Source of the DNA: Staphylococcus canis | Lineage (GTDB): Bacteria > Bacillota > Bacilli > Staphylococcales > Staphylococcaceae | NCBI RefSeq assembly: GCF_016238445.1 | Contig: NZ_JABANU010000015.1 | Coordinates: 1 to 64,000, forward strand | Reading direction: 5' to 3' | DNA: 64,000 nucleotides | In this document: positions 19,413 to 28,992 of the stretch, in pieces | Layout of the letters: every line of letters begins with the position of its first letter | Numbering within the stretch: position 1 is the stretch's first letter | Program-made: the position numbers and the translations under genes | Notes under the pieces: model-generated | Told to the model about the DNA's origin: nothing | The model's database searches: none | The model's input: only the letters and a program-made list of their open reading frames with translations

Positions 19413-20897
19413 TTACTGAATGTCGTCCCACCATTTGAATCCATCACGACTTAATAGGAGATTGCTTTCTAAAGGACCATTTGTTCCAGATTCATAGTTA
19501 GGAAACTCGGGTTCAAATTTATCCCATTGTTCTTGAATCGCATCAACAAATTTCCATGTTGCTTTTAATTCTTCCCAATGCGTAAAGTTTGTTGCATCAC
19601 CTTTTAGACAATCAAATAATAAGTTTTCATACGCATCTACGGTATTCATTTTATCCTGAGCACTCATTGAATAAGAAAGTTGAACAGGTTCTGTTTCGAT
19701 ACCTTGCACATATTTTTTCCCATTTAGATGTATAGAGACACCTTCATTTGGTTGAATATTAATTACAAGTAGATTTGAGTCAAGATGCTTATCTTTTTGA
19801 TAATATAAATTCATAGGAACTTCTTTAAATTCAACAACAACCTGAATAGATTTACGTTTCATACGTTTACCTGTACGAATATAAAATGGTACGCCAGCCC
19901 ATCTAAAATTATTAATAGATACTTTACCTGAAACAAAAGTAGGGGTATTTGACGTTGATGAAACTTTATCTTCGTCACGGTACGCTCTTACAGATTGACC
20001 ATCTATCGTACCTTCATCATATTGTCCTCGTACAAAATTATTTTGTACATCTTCAGGTTGAAGCACTTGTAAAGATTTTAATACTTTTACTTTTTCCGAA
20101 CGAATATCATTACTTTCTAAACTTATTGGAGGTTCCATAGCTAGTAATGCTACCATTTGAAGCATATGGTTTTGAACCATGTCTTTCAAAGCACCACTCG
20201 ATTCATAGTAACCACCTCGATCTTCAACACCTAAAATTTCAGATGAAGTAACTTGTATATTTGAAATATATTTATTATTCCATAATGGTTCAAACATTGC
20301 ATTACTAAAACGTAAGACTTCAATATTTTGAACCATATCTTTACCTAAATAATGATCAATTCTAAATATTTCTTCCTCTTTAAAAGATCGTCTGATTTGT
20401 TTATTTAAAGATTCCGCTGATGCAAGGTCGCTACCAAATGGCTTCTCAATTACTAATCGTTTAAAGCCTTTAGTATTTGTAAGTCCAGATGATTTTAAGT
20501 AATCTGTTACAGTACCGAAAAATTGAGGTGCCATAGCTAAATAGAATAGTCTATTGCCACCTAAAGAAAATTCTTTGTCAAGTGACTCACTTAAATCAAG
20601 CAACTTTTTATAACTTGCTTCATCATTTACATCATGTGGTTGATAGAACACATGTTGCAAGAACTTATCTAAATGTTTTGTATCTTGGACGTGAGCTTGT
20701 ATTGATTTTTTGACTTGCGCTCTAAAATCATCTTTAGAAAGTTGACGTCTACCAATACCAATAATTGCAATACGTTCATCTAAATGATCTTGTTGGTATA
20801 AATGAAATAGTGATGGGAACAATTTTCGGTGACTTAAATCACCTGTAGCACCAAAAATTGTAATTAGCGCTGGAATGTGATTATTTGTCTTATTCAA
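19413..20897 (-). CDS. zwf: Glucose-6-phosphate 1-dehydrogenase
   Basis: Zwf (494 residues) oxidises glucose 6-phosphate to 6-phosphogluconolactone with NADP+. The dinucleotide loop GATGDLSHRKLFP lies at 16-28, EKPFG at 151-155 and the signature RIDHYLGK at 179-186, with H182 and K186 at the substrate site. The start is a TTG (20895-20897), 8 bases after GAGGT. It is divergent from rnz. Confidence 0.97.
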   Translation of the reverse strand: MNKTNNHIPALITIFGATGDLSHRKLFPSLFHLYQQDHLDERIAIIGIGRRQLSKDDFRAQVKKSIQAHVQDTKHLDKFLQHVFYQPHDVNDEASYKKLLDLSESLDKEFSLGGNRLFYLAMAPQFFGTVTDYLKSSGLTNTKGFKRLVIEKPFGSDLASAESLNKQIRRSFKEEEIFRIDHYLGKDMVQNIEVLRFSNAMFEPLWNNKYISNIQVTSSEILGVEDRGGYYESSGALKDMVQNHMLQMVALLAMEPPISLESNDIRSEKVKVLKSLQVLQPEDVQNNFVRGQYDEGTIDGQSVRAYRDEDKVSSTSNTPTFVSGKVSINNFRWAGVPFYIRTGKRMKRKSIQVVVEFKEVPMNLYYQKDKHLDSNLLVINIQPNEGVSIHLNGKKYVQGIETEPVQLSYSMSAQDKMNTVDAYENLLFDCLKGDATNFTHWEELKATWKFVDAIQEQWDKFEPEFPNYESGTNGPLESNLLLSRDGFKWWDDIQ

Positions 20898-21063
20898 GAT
20901 TCAAAACCTCAATTCTTTTATAATGTCTTTTCTTATTATAAATCATTATATCAAAATTGGTCATATATTATGCTTTAATTCTCTATCGTTAAATTAAGCA
21001 ACATAATTTCTTGAATATTTTTAGAACTATGTATGATAATATTATCGCTAAGGAGGTTTATAA

Positions 21064-21981
21064 ATGGAGATTACATTTTTTGGGACGAGTGCAGGTTTAC
21101 CGACAAAGGAACGTCACACTCAATCAATAGCATTAAATTTAGAACCTTACTCAACAGATATTTGGCTTTTTGATGTGGGAGAGGCTACACAACATCAAAT
21201 ATTACATCATTCAATTAAACTAGGTAAAGTGAGTCATATTTTTATAACACATATGCATGGTGACCATATCTATGGTTTACCTGGCGTATTAACGAGTCGA
21301 TCTTTCCAAGGTGGAGATGATAAACCACTGACTGTTATCGGGCCAATTGGTATTAAATCTTATATTGAAACGACGCTCACTTTAACACATGCTCATCTTA
21401 CTTATCCTATTCAAATCATAGAGATTAAAGATGAATTAGAACTAGCAATTAATGATTTTAAAGTGAAAGCTTTACCATTAAATCACGGAGTCCCAAGTTA
21501 CGGTTACCGCATCGTATCTCCAACCACACCAGGTAAGTTGGATGTTGCAAAGTTAAAAGAGATAGGGCTTGAACCCGGACCAAAATATCAACAAGTAAAA
21601 TCACATGACACATTTGAACACGAGGGCATTATCTATCATTCAAATAAGTTTAAAGGGGAAGATCGAAAAGGGCCAGTATTGTCAATTTTCGGAGATACTA
21701 AACCGTGTGAAAATGAACTCATTTTAGCTCAAGATGCTGACGTAATCGTACATGAAGCAACATTTTTAGAAGGGGATAGAACACTCGCTAATAATTATTT
21801 TCATAGTCATATTGATGATGTATTAAAACTTCTTGAAAAGGCAAATGTTAAACATGGTTTGCTAACCCATTTAAGCAATCGTTATACACTAGACGATATT
21901 AAATCTATTTCTCAAAAGCTACACTCTAATCATAATATAGCATTTCAATTTGTATCAGACTTTGATCACTTTCAATTTTAA
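21064..21981 (+). CDS. rnz: Ribonuclease Z
   Basis: RNase Z removes the 3' trailer of tRNA precursors lacking an encoded CCA; the Cca enzyme at 56 kb then adds CCA. The zinc motif THMHGDH gives H63, H65, D67 and H68. Further ligands lie in NHG (around residue 141), FGDTK and the C-terminal HSHID. Length (305) is normal for the short form. GGAGG is well placed before the ATG. Confidence 0.95.
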   Translation: MEITFFGTSAGLPTKERHTQSIALNLEPYSTDIWLFDVGEATQHQILHHSIKLGKVSHIFITHMHGDHIYGLPGVLTSRSFQGGDDKPLTVIGPIGIKSYIETTLTLTHAHLTYPIQIIEIKDELELAINDFKVKALPLNHGVPSYGYRIVSPTTPGKLDVAKLKEIGLEPGPKYQQVKSHDTFEHEGIIYHSNKFKGEDRKGPVLSIFGDTKPCENELILAQDADVIVHEATFLEGDRTLANNYFHSHIDDVLKLLEKANVKHGLLTHLSNRYTLDDIKSISQKLHSNHNIAFQFVSDFDHFQF

Positions 21982-22001
21982 ACTTTGAATATTTATGATA
22001 A

Positions 22002-22079
22002 AGCTAAAACAGGATTTGTAATTATCATCTATACACGTCTTTAATCATAATGTATAGGATAAAAACAAATCCTGTTAGC
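22002..22079. terminator. Possible terminator between rnz and proC
   Basis: GCTAAAACAGGATTTG (22002-22017) and CAAATCCTGTTAGC (22066-22079) pair across a large loop that contains a smaller TATAC/GTATA hairpin. There is no clear T-run on either side, so termination is uncertain; the genes are convergent. Confidence 0.45.
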
Positions 22080-22110
22080 TCAATTAAAGTCTTAATATAT
22101 TTATAGTATA

Positions 22111-22926
22111 CTAGTCGTCATCTTGTGCAGAAAGTTCAATACTTCTATTAACAGCTGCATTCAAGCAATCTTCAAATATGCCTTCAATATCATATTGTGA
22201 TAATGCATTGAGCCCAGCTTGAGTAGTACCACCTTTTGAAGTAATATTCTTTCTTAATTGTTCCATACTTAAATCAGAACGCTCAATCATTTTACTTGTA
22301 CCGATGATAAGCTCCTGAATTGATTCTTCAACTTGAGATTTTTCAAGACCTAATTTAGTACCAGCTTGAACATATTTTTCAAAGACGTGATATAAGAATG
22401 CTGGACCGCTTCCTGTGATTGCTGTTACTTGATGCAAATGATCCTCTTGTACTTCGATGGCCGAACCAAATGCATTAATCACATTAAGCACTTCATCTTT
22501 CGATCTCGGACCAAAATTATTTGAAAAACTTACGCCAGTTACAGAATGCCCAACGTGAGCATTTGTATTTGGCATGATACGTGCAATAGGATTATCCACT
22601 GATAATTTTTCACGAATATACGATATTGGCAAACCCGCCATAATCGAGATAAATTTATGATTAGGTTGAACATATTCACGAATTCTATCAGCAATTTTAT
22701 CAAAGTCATGAGGTTTTGATCCTAAGAAAATATAATCAGCTTGATCAAGTAACTTTTTATCGTCGTAACTGTATTGGACACCTAAATCATCTTGATATGA
22801 CTTAAGCGCGTCCTCATTAGAACGATTGGTTAAGAATATGTTTTCTGGAGGTAAAACGTTAGAATTTACAATTCCAGTAAAGATTGCGTGAGCCATATTA
22901 CCAGCACCATAAAAAACAATTTTCAT
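22111..22926 (-). CDS. proC: Pyrroline-5-carboxylate reductase
   Basis: ProC (271 residues) reduces 1-pyrroline-5-carboxylate to proline with NAD(P)H. The Rossmann motif GAGNMA is at 6-11 and LGSKP follows. The conserved C-terminal segment with TGSGPAF and SKGGTTQAGL contributes the substrate site. AGGAAGTG precedes the start. The position corresponds to B. subtilis yqjO (proI). Confidence 0.95.
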   Translation of the reverse strand: MKIVFYGAGNMAHAIFTGIVNSNVLPPENIFLTNRSNEDALKSYQDDLGVQYSYDDKKLLDQADYIFLGSKPHDFDKIADRIREYVQPNHKFISIMAGLPISYIREKLSVDNPIARIMPNTNAHVGHSVTGVSFSNNFGPRSKDEVLNVINAFGSAIEVQEDHLHQVTAITGSGPAFLYHVFEKYVQAGTKLGLEKSQVEESIQELIIGTSKMIERSDLSMEQLRKNITSKGGTTQAGLNALSQYDIEGIFEDCLNAAVNRSIELSAQDDD

Positions 22927-23100
22927 TTATTATCACTTCCTATTTTTTCTTAATTTAAAAATATAGTTAGGCTAGAGAAAGAATCTCCTTATAAAAAGAT
23001 ACGTTCTAGTATTACTTACTTATGTAATACTCATATTACCCTAATTCAAGACAATTATGAACTTCATTTCTATCTTTCTACATATTAGTAATAGCAATTA

Positions 23101-24009
23101 TTATAAATGCTGCTTATATTCTAAATTTTTCACAGTTTTACGTGCCTTTTTAATTACATCCTGATTAATCACTTCATCAAAATGCTTTACATTCTCATTT
23201 AATTGATCAACACTACTTACACCAACAATGACAGAACCTAAAGTATCAAATGACTTAAGATAATTAAAAGCAACAGAAGATAAATCTGCATGAATGTTCT
23301 GTTGTAATAGTTTCATAGTCTCTTCAAGTTCTTGATGAGAATAATCGAGCACACCTTCTTTAAATTTTTGATCAATCGTAGAATTTGCACTATCTGTTAA
23401 AAGTCCTTTAAATAATGGACCTCTTGCTAGCACCTTAACATCTTTATCTTTAATTTCTTGAAGTAAACGTTCAGGTCTATTATCTATTAGATTAAACTGT
23501 GACATAATAGTTTCAATTTGACTATGCTCGAGATAATATCGAATCACATTAGGACGAATAGACGAAATTCCATACGCTTTAATGAGGCCTTCTTGTTTTA
23601 ACTCATCAAATGCACTAATTGTTTCATCTAAAGGATCATCAATAGTCCCACCATGAAGCATATACAAGTCCAATTGATCTAACCCTAAACGTTTTAAAGA
23701 GGATTTCACATTCGTTTTAATATATTTTTTCGAAGGATCCCAAAATGTATCACCATTATCTTTTAGATGATTACCAACTTTTGTGCCAATAATAATATCG
23801 TCACGTTGCTGATATTTTTTTAATGCTTTACCTACAATTTCTTCATTTATCCCTTTATCATAAATATCAGCAGTATCAAAATAAGTGATACCATGTTCTA
23901 CAGCAGTATCAATAATTGTTTCAGCATGTTTAAAATCAGTACCTAAACTCATACATCCTAATCCGAGTTCAGAAAGTTCTATTCCACTTTTTAATGTATT
24001 CTTTTGCAT
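23101..24009 (-). CDS. Aldo/keto reductase (YqkF-like)
   Basis: This 302-residue TIM-barrel oxidoreductase has the full aldo/keto reductase tetrad: D45, Y50, K77 and H119 (in YMLHGG). The NADPH-binding SSVDQL segment is near the C-terminus. The substrate cannot be read from the sequence. B. subtilis yqkF lies in the same position before nudF. It is divergent from nudF and has GGAAGGAG before its ATG. Confidence 0.9.
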   Translation of the reverse strand: MQKNTLKSGIELSELGLGCMSLGTDFKHAETIIDTAVEHGITYFDTADIYDKGINEEIVGKALKKYQQRDDIIIGTKVGNHLKDNGDTFWDPSKKYIKTNVKSSLKRLGLDQLDLYMLHGGTIDDPLDETISAFDELKQEGLIKAYGISSIRPNVIRYYLEHSQIETIMSQFNLIDNRPERLLQEIKDKDVKVLARGPLFKGLLTDSANSTIDQKFKEGVLDYSHQELEETMKLLQQNIHADLSSVAFNYLKSFDTLGSVIVGVSSVDQLNENVKHFDEVINQDVIKKARKTVKNLEYKQHL

Positions 24010-24090
24010 GTTTAATCTCCTTCCGATACTATTTAATTATATCGTAACATTGTTATAGTTTTTATATAAATGAAAAGGAGCGTTTAATGC

Positions 24091-24633
24091 ATGATACATG
24101 AAGAAAAATCTCTGTCTATTGAAACAATTTATTCCGGAAAAATTATTGAAGTAGAACGTCATAAAGTAACACTCCCCAATGAGAAAACTTCGTATAGGGA
24201 AGTCGTTAAACATAATGGCGCAGTCGCAATCTGTGCGTTAACGCCTGATCAAAAAGTGATTCTGGTTAAACAGTATCGTAAACCAATGGAAAAAGTATTA
24301 CTAGAAATACCAGCTGGTAAATTAGAACCTAATGAAAATCCAGAAGATGCAGCGAAACGGGAGCTAGAAGAGGAAACAGGGTATAAGACAGAACATCTTG
24401 TCAAAATCGGAGAAGTATATGGCACTCCTGGTTTTTCAAATGAAAAAATAACAATCTATTTTACTGAAGATTTACAAAAAGGGACGTTAAACCTTGATGA
24501 AGATGAATTTGTAGAAAGTGTTTACTACAGCATAGATGAAATTAAAAATGCCGTTCACAATAATGAAATTGAGGATGCGAAGACACTGATTGCATTTCAA
24601 TATGTATTATTAAATTATAATCATTCTAAATAA
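24091..24633 (+). CDS. nudF: ADP-ribose pyrophosphatase (Nudix hydrolase)
   Basis: This 180-residue Nudix enzyme probably hydrolyses ADP-ribose to AMP and ribose 5-phosphate. The complete Nudix box G-x5-E-x7-RELEEETGY spans residues 76-98. The C-terminal dimerisation pattern and place before fur match B. subtilis yqkG (NudF). AGGAG lies 10 bases before the ATG; an out-of-frame ATG lies in between. Confidence 0.9.
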   Translation: MIHEEKSLSIETIYSGKIIEVERHKVTLPNEKTSYREVVKHNGAVAICALTPDQKVILVKQYRKPMEKVLLEIPAGKLEPNENPEDAAKRELEEETGYKTEHLVKIGEVYGTPGFSNEKITIYFTEDLQKGTLNLDEDEFVESVYYSIDEIKNAVHNNEIEDAKTLIAFQYVLLNYNHSK

Positions 24634-24697
24634 GAAGAGGATTTTAGTTGCTTTTTTTCTCAATTATTGGTAATTTATTAATCATAAAGTATCTAAA

Positions 24698-24712
24698 TAA
24701 TAATTATTACAA
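24698..24712 (+). promoter_or_regulatory. Candidate PerR box upstream of fur
   Basis: TAATAATTATTACAA matches the PerR consensus TTATAATTATTATAA at 13 of 15 positions and contains a 12-base perfect palindrome. It ends 26 bases before the fur start, in the promoter/leader region. fur belongs to the PerR regulon in S. aureus (established knowledge, from memory). Confidence 0.5.
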
Positions 24713-24738
24713 TTAAGTTAGTAGGGAGTGAAGCTTCC

Positions 24739-25182
24739 GTGGAGGAACGATTAAATCGCGTGAAGCAACAGTTACAACAATCATCATATAAACTCACACC
24801 TCAAAGAGAAGCAACTGTTCGAGTCTTGATTGAGAATGAAGCTGACCATTTAAGTGCAGAAGATGTTTATTTAAAAGTAAAAGAGAAAGCGCCTGAAATA
24901 GGACTAGCTACAGTTTATCGAACATTAGAATTACTTGCTGAGCTTAAGGTCGTGGACAAAGTAAGCTTCGGTGACGGGGTATCTCGATTTGATCTACGTA
25001 AAGAAGGTTCTAAACATTTCCATCATCATTTAGTATGTATGGAATGTGGTCGAGTAGATGAAATTGAAGAAGACTTATTGCCGCAAGTTGAAGAACGCGT
25101 CGAAAATGAGTTTAACTTTAAAATATTGGATCATCGCTTAACATTTCACGGCATATGTAAAGATTGCCAAAACAAAAGCTAA
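24739..25182 (+). CDS. fur: Ferric uptake regulator Fur
   Basis: Fur (147 residues) represses iron-uptake genes when iron is plentiful. The N-terminal winged helix (about 1-85) contains TYRTLELL-like recognition residues, and the C-terminal domain has the HFHHHLVC metal region and two Cys pairs (CMEC and CKDC) for structural zinc. It is nearly identical to S. aureus Fur as I remember it. The start is a GTG with GGGAGTGA upstream. The xerD gene follows, as in B. subtilis. Confidence 0.96.
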   Translation: MEERLNRVKQQLQQSSYKLTPQREATVRVLIENEADHLSAEDVYLKVKEKAPEIGLATVYRTLELLAELKVVDKVSFGDGVSRFDLRKEGSKHFHHHLVCMECGRVDEIEEDLLPQVEERVENEFNFKILDHRLTFHGICKDCQNKS

Positions 25183-25228
25183 GTCGTAATTGCTTTAGCA
25201 TATCTCATCAAGAAATGAGGGCTTTTAT

Positions 25229-26116
25229 ATGCAACAAATACTAGAGGAATATTTAAAATTTATCCAACTCGAAAAAGGGTTATCACAAAATACGATTGCA
25301 GCATACCGTAGAGATTTAAATCATTATATCAATTTTTTGGAATTAAAGAAGATTACACACTTAGACTTTGTTGACCGTGATACCATTCAACTTTGGTTTG
25401 GTGTCTTACATGATGAGGGACGTTCTTCAAAGTCTATAGCACGTTTTACGTCTACTGTACGAAGTTTCCATCAATTTGCTTTGAGAGAAAAATATGCTAA
25501 ACACGATCCAACTGTATTAATTGAAACACCTAAATATGATAGAAAATTACCAGATATATTGACTATAGATGAGATTAATCAATTACTAGAAACACCTCAA
25601 CTTGAGCGGGTTATTGGGTATAGAGACCGCACAATGCTTGAGTTATTATATGCAACTGGTATGCGTGTAAGTGAACTTATTAATATAGAAGTTGAAGATA
25701 TTAACTTAATGATGGGATTCGTAAAAGTTTTTGGTAAGGGGAAAAAGGAACGTATTGTGCCACTTGGTGAAACAGTTATAGCATTTTTGGATCACTATAT
25801 TCAAAATGTTAGACCTCAACTCCTTAAAAATACTGTAACGCATACTTTATTGTTAAATACGCATGGCAAACCACTGACAAGACAAGGTGTTTGGAAGTTA
25901 ATCAAACAACTTGGTCTTAAAGCCGGAATCCATAAAACACTTACACCACATACGTTAAGACATTCTTTTGCGACACATTTATTAGAAAACGGAGCAGATT
26001 TACGTGCTGTCCAAGAAATGTTAGGTCATTCTGATATTTCAACTACTCAACTCTATACGCATGTTTCAAGTGCACAAATTAGAAAGATTTATCAACAATA
26101 TCATCCACGTGCTTAG
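25229..26116 (+). CDS. xerD: Site-specific tyrosine recombinase XerD
   Basis: XerD (295 residues) with XerC resolves chromosome dimers at dif. The N-terminal SAM-like DNA-binding domain (1-90) precedes the catalytic domain with R146, K170, H241, R244, H267 and the nucleophile Y276 in TTQLYTH. All catalytic residues are present. This is the housekeeping enzyme and not a phage integrase, given its length and its place after fur. Confidence 0.95.
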   Translation: MQQILEEYLKFIQLEKGLSQNTIAAYRRDLNHYINFLELKKITHLDFVDRDTIQLWFGVLHDEGRSSKSIARFTSTVRSFHQFALREKYAKHDPTVLIETPKYDRKLPDILTIDEINQLLETPQLERVIGYRDRTMLELLYATGMRVSELINIEVEDINLMMGFVKVFGKGKKERIVPLGETVIAFLDHYIQNVRPQLLKNTVTHTLLLNTHGKPLTRQGVWKLIKQLGLKAGIHKTLTPHTLRHSFATHLLENGADLRAVQEMLGHSDISTTQLYTHVSSAQIRKIYQQYHPRA

Positions 26117-26157
26117 TATTTCAGTATTAATTAATCATTTGTCGATATTGAATATAT

Positions 26158-26199
26158 ACAGAATGACTGTCGTTATAATAATAGAAGTCATTCTGTTTC
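26158..26199 (+). terminator. Terminator after xerD
   Basis: ACAGAATGACT (26158-26168) pairs perfectly with AGTCATTCTGT (26186-26196), followed by TTCTG. It lies between the convergent xerD and DUF309 genes. Confidence 0.65.
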
Positions 26200-26233
26200 T
26201 GATATTGACTACCCAATCGACAATTTAACACTT

Positions 26234-26773
26234 TTACTTATTTTGACACTTTTTTACATTCAAAATCCTCTTTTCTTGACGTTTTGCAAGAGCGAGATTC
26301 CTTGCTTCAATAACCTCAGTTCTATCTCGATAAAGATGATGATGTTTAATAATATCATTATGAATAATAGTAGTTAAAACTTCGTAATCTGGATAAATTT
26401 CTATAATATTTTGTATCATTTGGTCTGTTAACGGTAGGGTAACGGGAACAAATGGTTCATGTTGCTCACTTTTAATTACAAGTTGTTTTAATAAATCAAT
26501 GTATTTTTGATAATCCAAGCCTAAGTCATATACCTGAGTTTTAGAATAGTGCTTAATTACCATTAAAGCTTTATTAAAGGAGCGAGATGCACCTTTGAAA
26601 TTATTGCGTCTATAATGATAACATCCTGTAGCGAGTAGAATTAGGCTCACACAGGCATCTTTTTTTGAATAATTCTTCTTATTTTTCCATGCCTCTTCTA
26701 AAATGTCATGACATAAAAAATAATGTTGCTGATTATGAAACTGATAATAAAATGTGATTAATTCTCTTTCCAA
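26234..26773 (-). CDS. DUF309 family protein (YpuF-like)
   Basis: This all-helical protein of about 179 residues contains the DUF309 signature FLCHDILEEAWK near residue 20 and the GCYHYRRNNFKGA repeat-like segment. The function is unknown. It diverges from scpA, as a DUF309 gene (ypuF) neighbours scpA in B. subtilis. The open frame could start at a GTG (26782), but GGAG overlaps that codon; the TTG at 26771-26773 has GGAG at 8 bases and is preferred. Confidence 0.8.
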   Translation of the reverse strand: MERELITFYYQFHNQQHYFLCHDILEEAWKNKKNYSKKDACVSLILLATGCYHYRRNNFKGASRSFNKALMVIKHYSKTQVYDLGLDYQKYIDLLKQLVIKSEQHEPFVPVTLPLTDQMIQNIIEIYPDYEVLTTIIHNDIIKHHHLYRDRTEVIEARNLALAKRQEKRILNVKKCQNK

Positions 26774-26865
26774 AACAACCACTCCAATATGTTAAGCATT
26801 ATGAAAACATGCTATAATACTTTTTGAAATTATGCATCTATCTGATATGGAAATGAGGTTTTTTT

Positions 26866-27606
26866 ATGTATGAGGTTCAACTAGATGCATTTAATGGACC
26901 ACTGGATTTATTATTGCATCTCATCAATGAGTTTGAGATAGATATTTATGATATACCCATGAAAGAATTGACTCAGCAATATATGCAGTATATCCATGCG
27001 ATGAAACAATTAGAAATAAATGTAGCAAGTGAATACTTATTAACAGCGTCTGAACTTTTAATGATAAAAAGTAAAATGCTATTACCAGATTATCATCAAG
27101 ATGAACTAGTAGAAGAAGAGGATCCACGCGAAGAACTTGTAGAGAAATTAATCGAATATCAGAACTATAAAGCATATGCAGTAATGCTTTTAGAAGAACA
27201 AAAGGAACGTAATTTACAGTATGCAAAACCACCTTCTGATTTATCTCGTTATGAAAAAAAAGAACAAATTACAGATAATGTGACGATGGATATCACAGAT
27301 TTAATTATTGCTTATCAAAAACTAAAATCAAGAGTCGCTCTCAAAAAGACACACCCTGTAAAAATCCAAAAAGAGACTTTTACGGTTCAACAATCGACAA
27401 AAAAAATTTTTAAGGCGCTCGAAAATAAAAATACGATTACTTTTTTTGAGCTTTTTCAGTTTAATGAACCTATAGAATATGTTGTTACGCACTTTTTAGC
27501 TTTGTTAGATATGGCTAAATCAGGACTGGTTCAATTAAGTCAATCTGAGGCATTTCAAAATATAGAAATTAGCAAAGGAGTTAATTATGAATACCCAATT
27601 AACTGA
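26866..27606 (+). CDS. scpA: Segregation and condensation protein A
   Basis: ScpA (246 residues) is the kleisin subunit that bridges SMC heads in the condensin complex. The family start [12 protein letters not shown] and the [20 protein letters not shown] helix are clear, with an acidic linker (about 84-100) and a C-terminal winged helix. scpB overlaps its end by 20 bases. Confidence 0.95.
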   Translation: MYEVQLDAFNGPLDLLLHLINEFEIDIYDIPMKELTQQYMQYIHAMKQLEINVASEYLLTASELLMIKSKMLLPDYHQDELVEEEDPREELVEKLIEYQNYKAYAVMLLEEQKERNLQYAKPPSDLSRYEKKEQITDNVTMDITDLIIAYQKLKSRVALKKTHPVKIQKETFTVQQSTKKIFKALENKNTITFFELFQFNEPIEYVVTHFLALLDMAKSGLVQLSQSEAFQNIEISKGVNYEYPIN

Positions 27607-28126
27607 AGCGTTAGTCGCGATACTTTATACTGTTGGTGAAGGTGGCATTCATGAATCCGAACTTCTTGAAGTGTTAAATATTGAACAAAAAGAATTAAAT
27701 AAATTAATCGATTCACTTCACATTCCTGGTCTTGTAATTGAACATTATGGACAATCTTATATGTTAGCAACCCAAAAAGAGACAGCACCATTTATCGAAT
27801 CGTTAGTTTTGAATCATAATTCAACCAAGCTTTCACAAGCGGCAATGGAAGTACTTGCTATTATTGCTTACAATCAACCAATTACACGGGGAGACATTGA
27901 GTTCATACGTGGTGTGAATTCTGATGGACCAGTTAAAACTCTAATTGCTAAAGGCCTCGTATTATCTAAAACTAGTCCAACATCACGTGCTCAACATTTA
28001 CATACCACCGATTTATTTTTAAATGTCTTTGGCTTATCTCAATTAGATGATTTACCTACGACCGATGAAGACGATGAAGAAATAGAACAATTTTTTAAAA
28101 ATCTTACGAATCAAAAAGGAGAATAA
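27587..28126 (+). CDS. scpB: Segregation and condensation protein B
   Basis: ScpB (179 residues) forms a dimer of tandem winged helices that binds ScpA. The conserved [24 protein letters not shown] segment reads [13 protein letters not shown] here, with IRGV following. An acidic tail ends the protein. It overlaps scpA and is followed two bases later by rluB, so the three form an operon. Confidence 0.95.
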   Translation: MNTQLTEALVAILYTVGEGGIHESELLEVLNIEQKELNKLIDSLHIPGLVIEHYGQSYMLATQKETAPFIESLVLNHNSTKLSQAAMEVLAIIAYNQPITRGDIEFIRGVNSDGPVKTLIAKGLVLSKTSPTSRAQHLHTTDLFLNVFGLSQLDDLPTTDEDDEEIEQFFKNLTNQKGE

Positions 28127-28128
28127 TA

Positions 28129-28872
28129 ATGACAAATGAACTTGAGAGATTACAAAAAAGGATTGCTAAAAGTGGATTAACATCTAGAAGAAAAGCTGAA
28201 ACTTTAATACAAGAGGGTCGTGTTAAAGTTAATGGCGTAACTGTATCTGAATTAGGGTCCAAAGTGAAACCTTCTGATCAAGTATCAGTTGATGATGTAC
28301 CTATAGAATTGGAGGATAAACTTTATATCCTTTTTTATAAACCTACACAAGTCATTACTAGTGTCTCTGATGATCGTGGTAGAAAAGTGGTCACTGATTT
28401 TTTTGATGACTTAGAAACACGAATTTTCCCAGTTGGACGTTTAGATTATGATACTTCCGGTTTATTATTATTAACGAATGATGGCGAATTTACTAACCTT
28501 ATGACACATCCTAAATATAAAATCCCTAAAACATATGTTGCAAAAATAGAAGGTTATATATTAAGAGAGCAAATTAAAGAACTTGAAAAAGGGATAAGAC
28601 TGGAAGATGGATTGACTCAACCTGCAAAAATAAAGCTCAAAAATCAAAATAAGACAAAAAATACGTCATTACTTGAAATTACTATCACAGAAGGACGCAA
28701 TCGACAAGTCAGACGAATGTTTGAACATTTTGGATTTAAAGTAGAAAAACTTACACGAATCTCATTTGGTCCTCTTGACTTAAAAGGTTTAGGTGCAGGA
28801 GAAGGACGTGTGTTATCACCTCATGAAGTCAAAACACTACGTCAACTCGCTCAAAAAGGAAGTCTCACATAA
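28129..28872 (+). CDS. rluB: 23S rRNA pseudouridine synthase RluB
   Basis: This 247-residue RsuA/RluB-family enzyme makes pseudouridine in 23S rRNA (around position 2605, by family). An S4 RNA-binding domain (about 6-60) precedes the catalytic domain with D106 in GRLDYDTSGL. The NRQVRRMFEHFG motif is intact. It is coupled to scpB and precedes srrAB, as B. subtilis rluB precedes the res genes; resABC are missing here. Confidence 0.92.
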   Translation: MTNELERLQKRIAKSGLTSRRKAETLIQEGRVKVNGVTVSELGSKVKPSDQVSVDDVPIELEDKLYILFYKPTQVITSVSDDRGRKVVTDFFDDLETRIFPVGRLDYDTSGLLLLTNDGEFTNLMTHPKYKIPKTYVAKIEGYILREQIKELEKGIRLEDGLTQPAKIKLKNQNKTKNTSLLEITITEGRNRQVRRMFEHFGFKVEKLTRISFGPLDLKGLGAGEGRVLSPHEVKTLRQLAQKGSLT

Positions 28873-28937
28873 TAAAATTATAAATAAATTAGGTGAACGT
28901 TGAATTTTTGATTTTATTATCTAGAAGAATAACTATA

Positions 28938-28946
28938 TGTTATAAT
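28938..28946 (+). promoter_or_regulatory. Extended -10 element before srrA
   Basis: TGtTATAAT is a perfect extended -10 about 47 bases before the srrA start; no convincing -35 box lies 16-18 bases upstream. Confidence 0.5.
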
Positions 28947-28992
28947 GTATAATGATAAATAATATGTCACCATCTTTGGGAGGTATGTCATG

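Noticed and set aside
24634-24720. Possible 22-residue hydrophobic peptide starting at a TTG after AGAGG, between nudF and fur
   Set aside because: The frame is short and low in complexity, overlaps the PerR-like site, and I know no counterpart; the evidence is far weaker than for the Prli42-like gene.
25229-26116. Phage integrase or mobile element suggested by the tyrosine recombinase
   Set aside because: Length, catalytic pattern and place after fur identify XerD; there are no attachment repeats, phage genes or composition change nearby.
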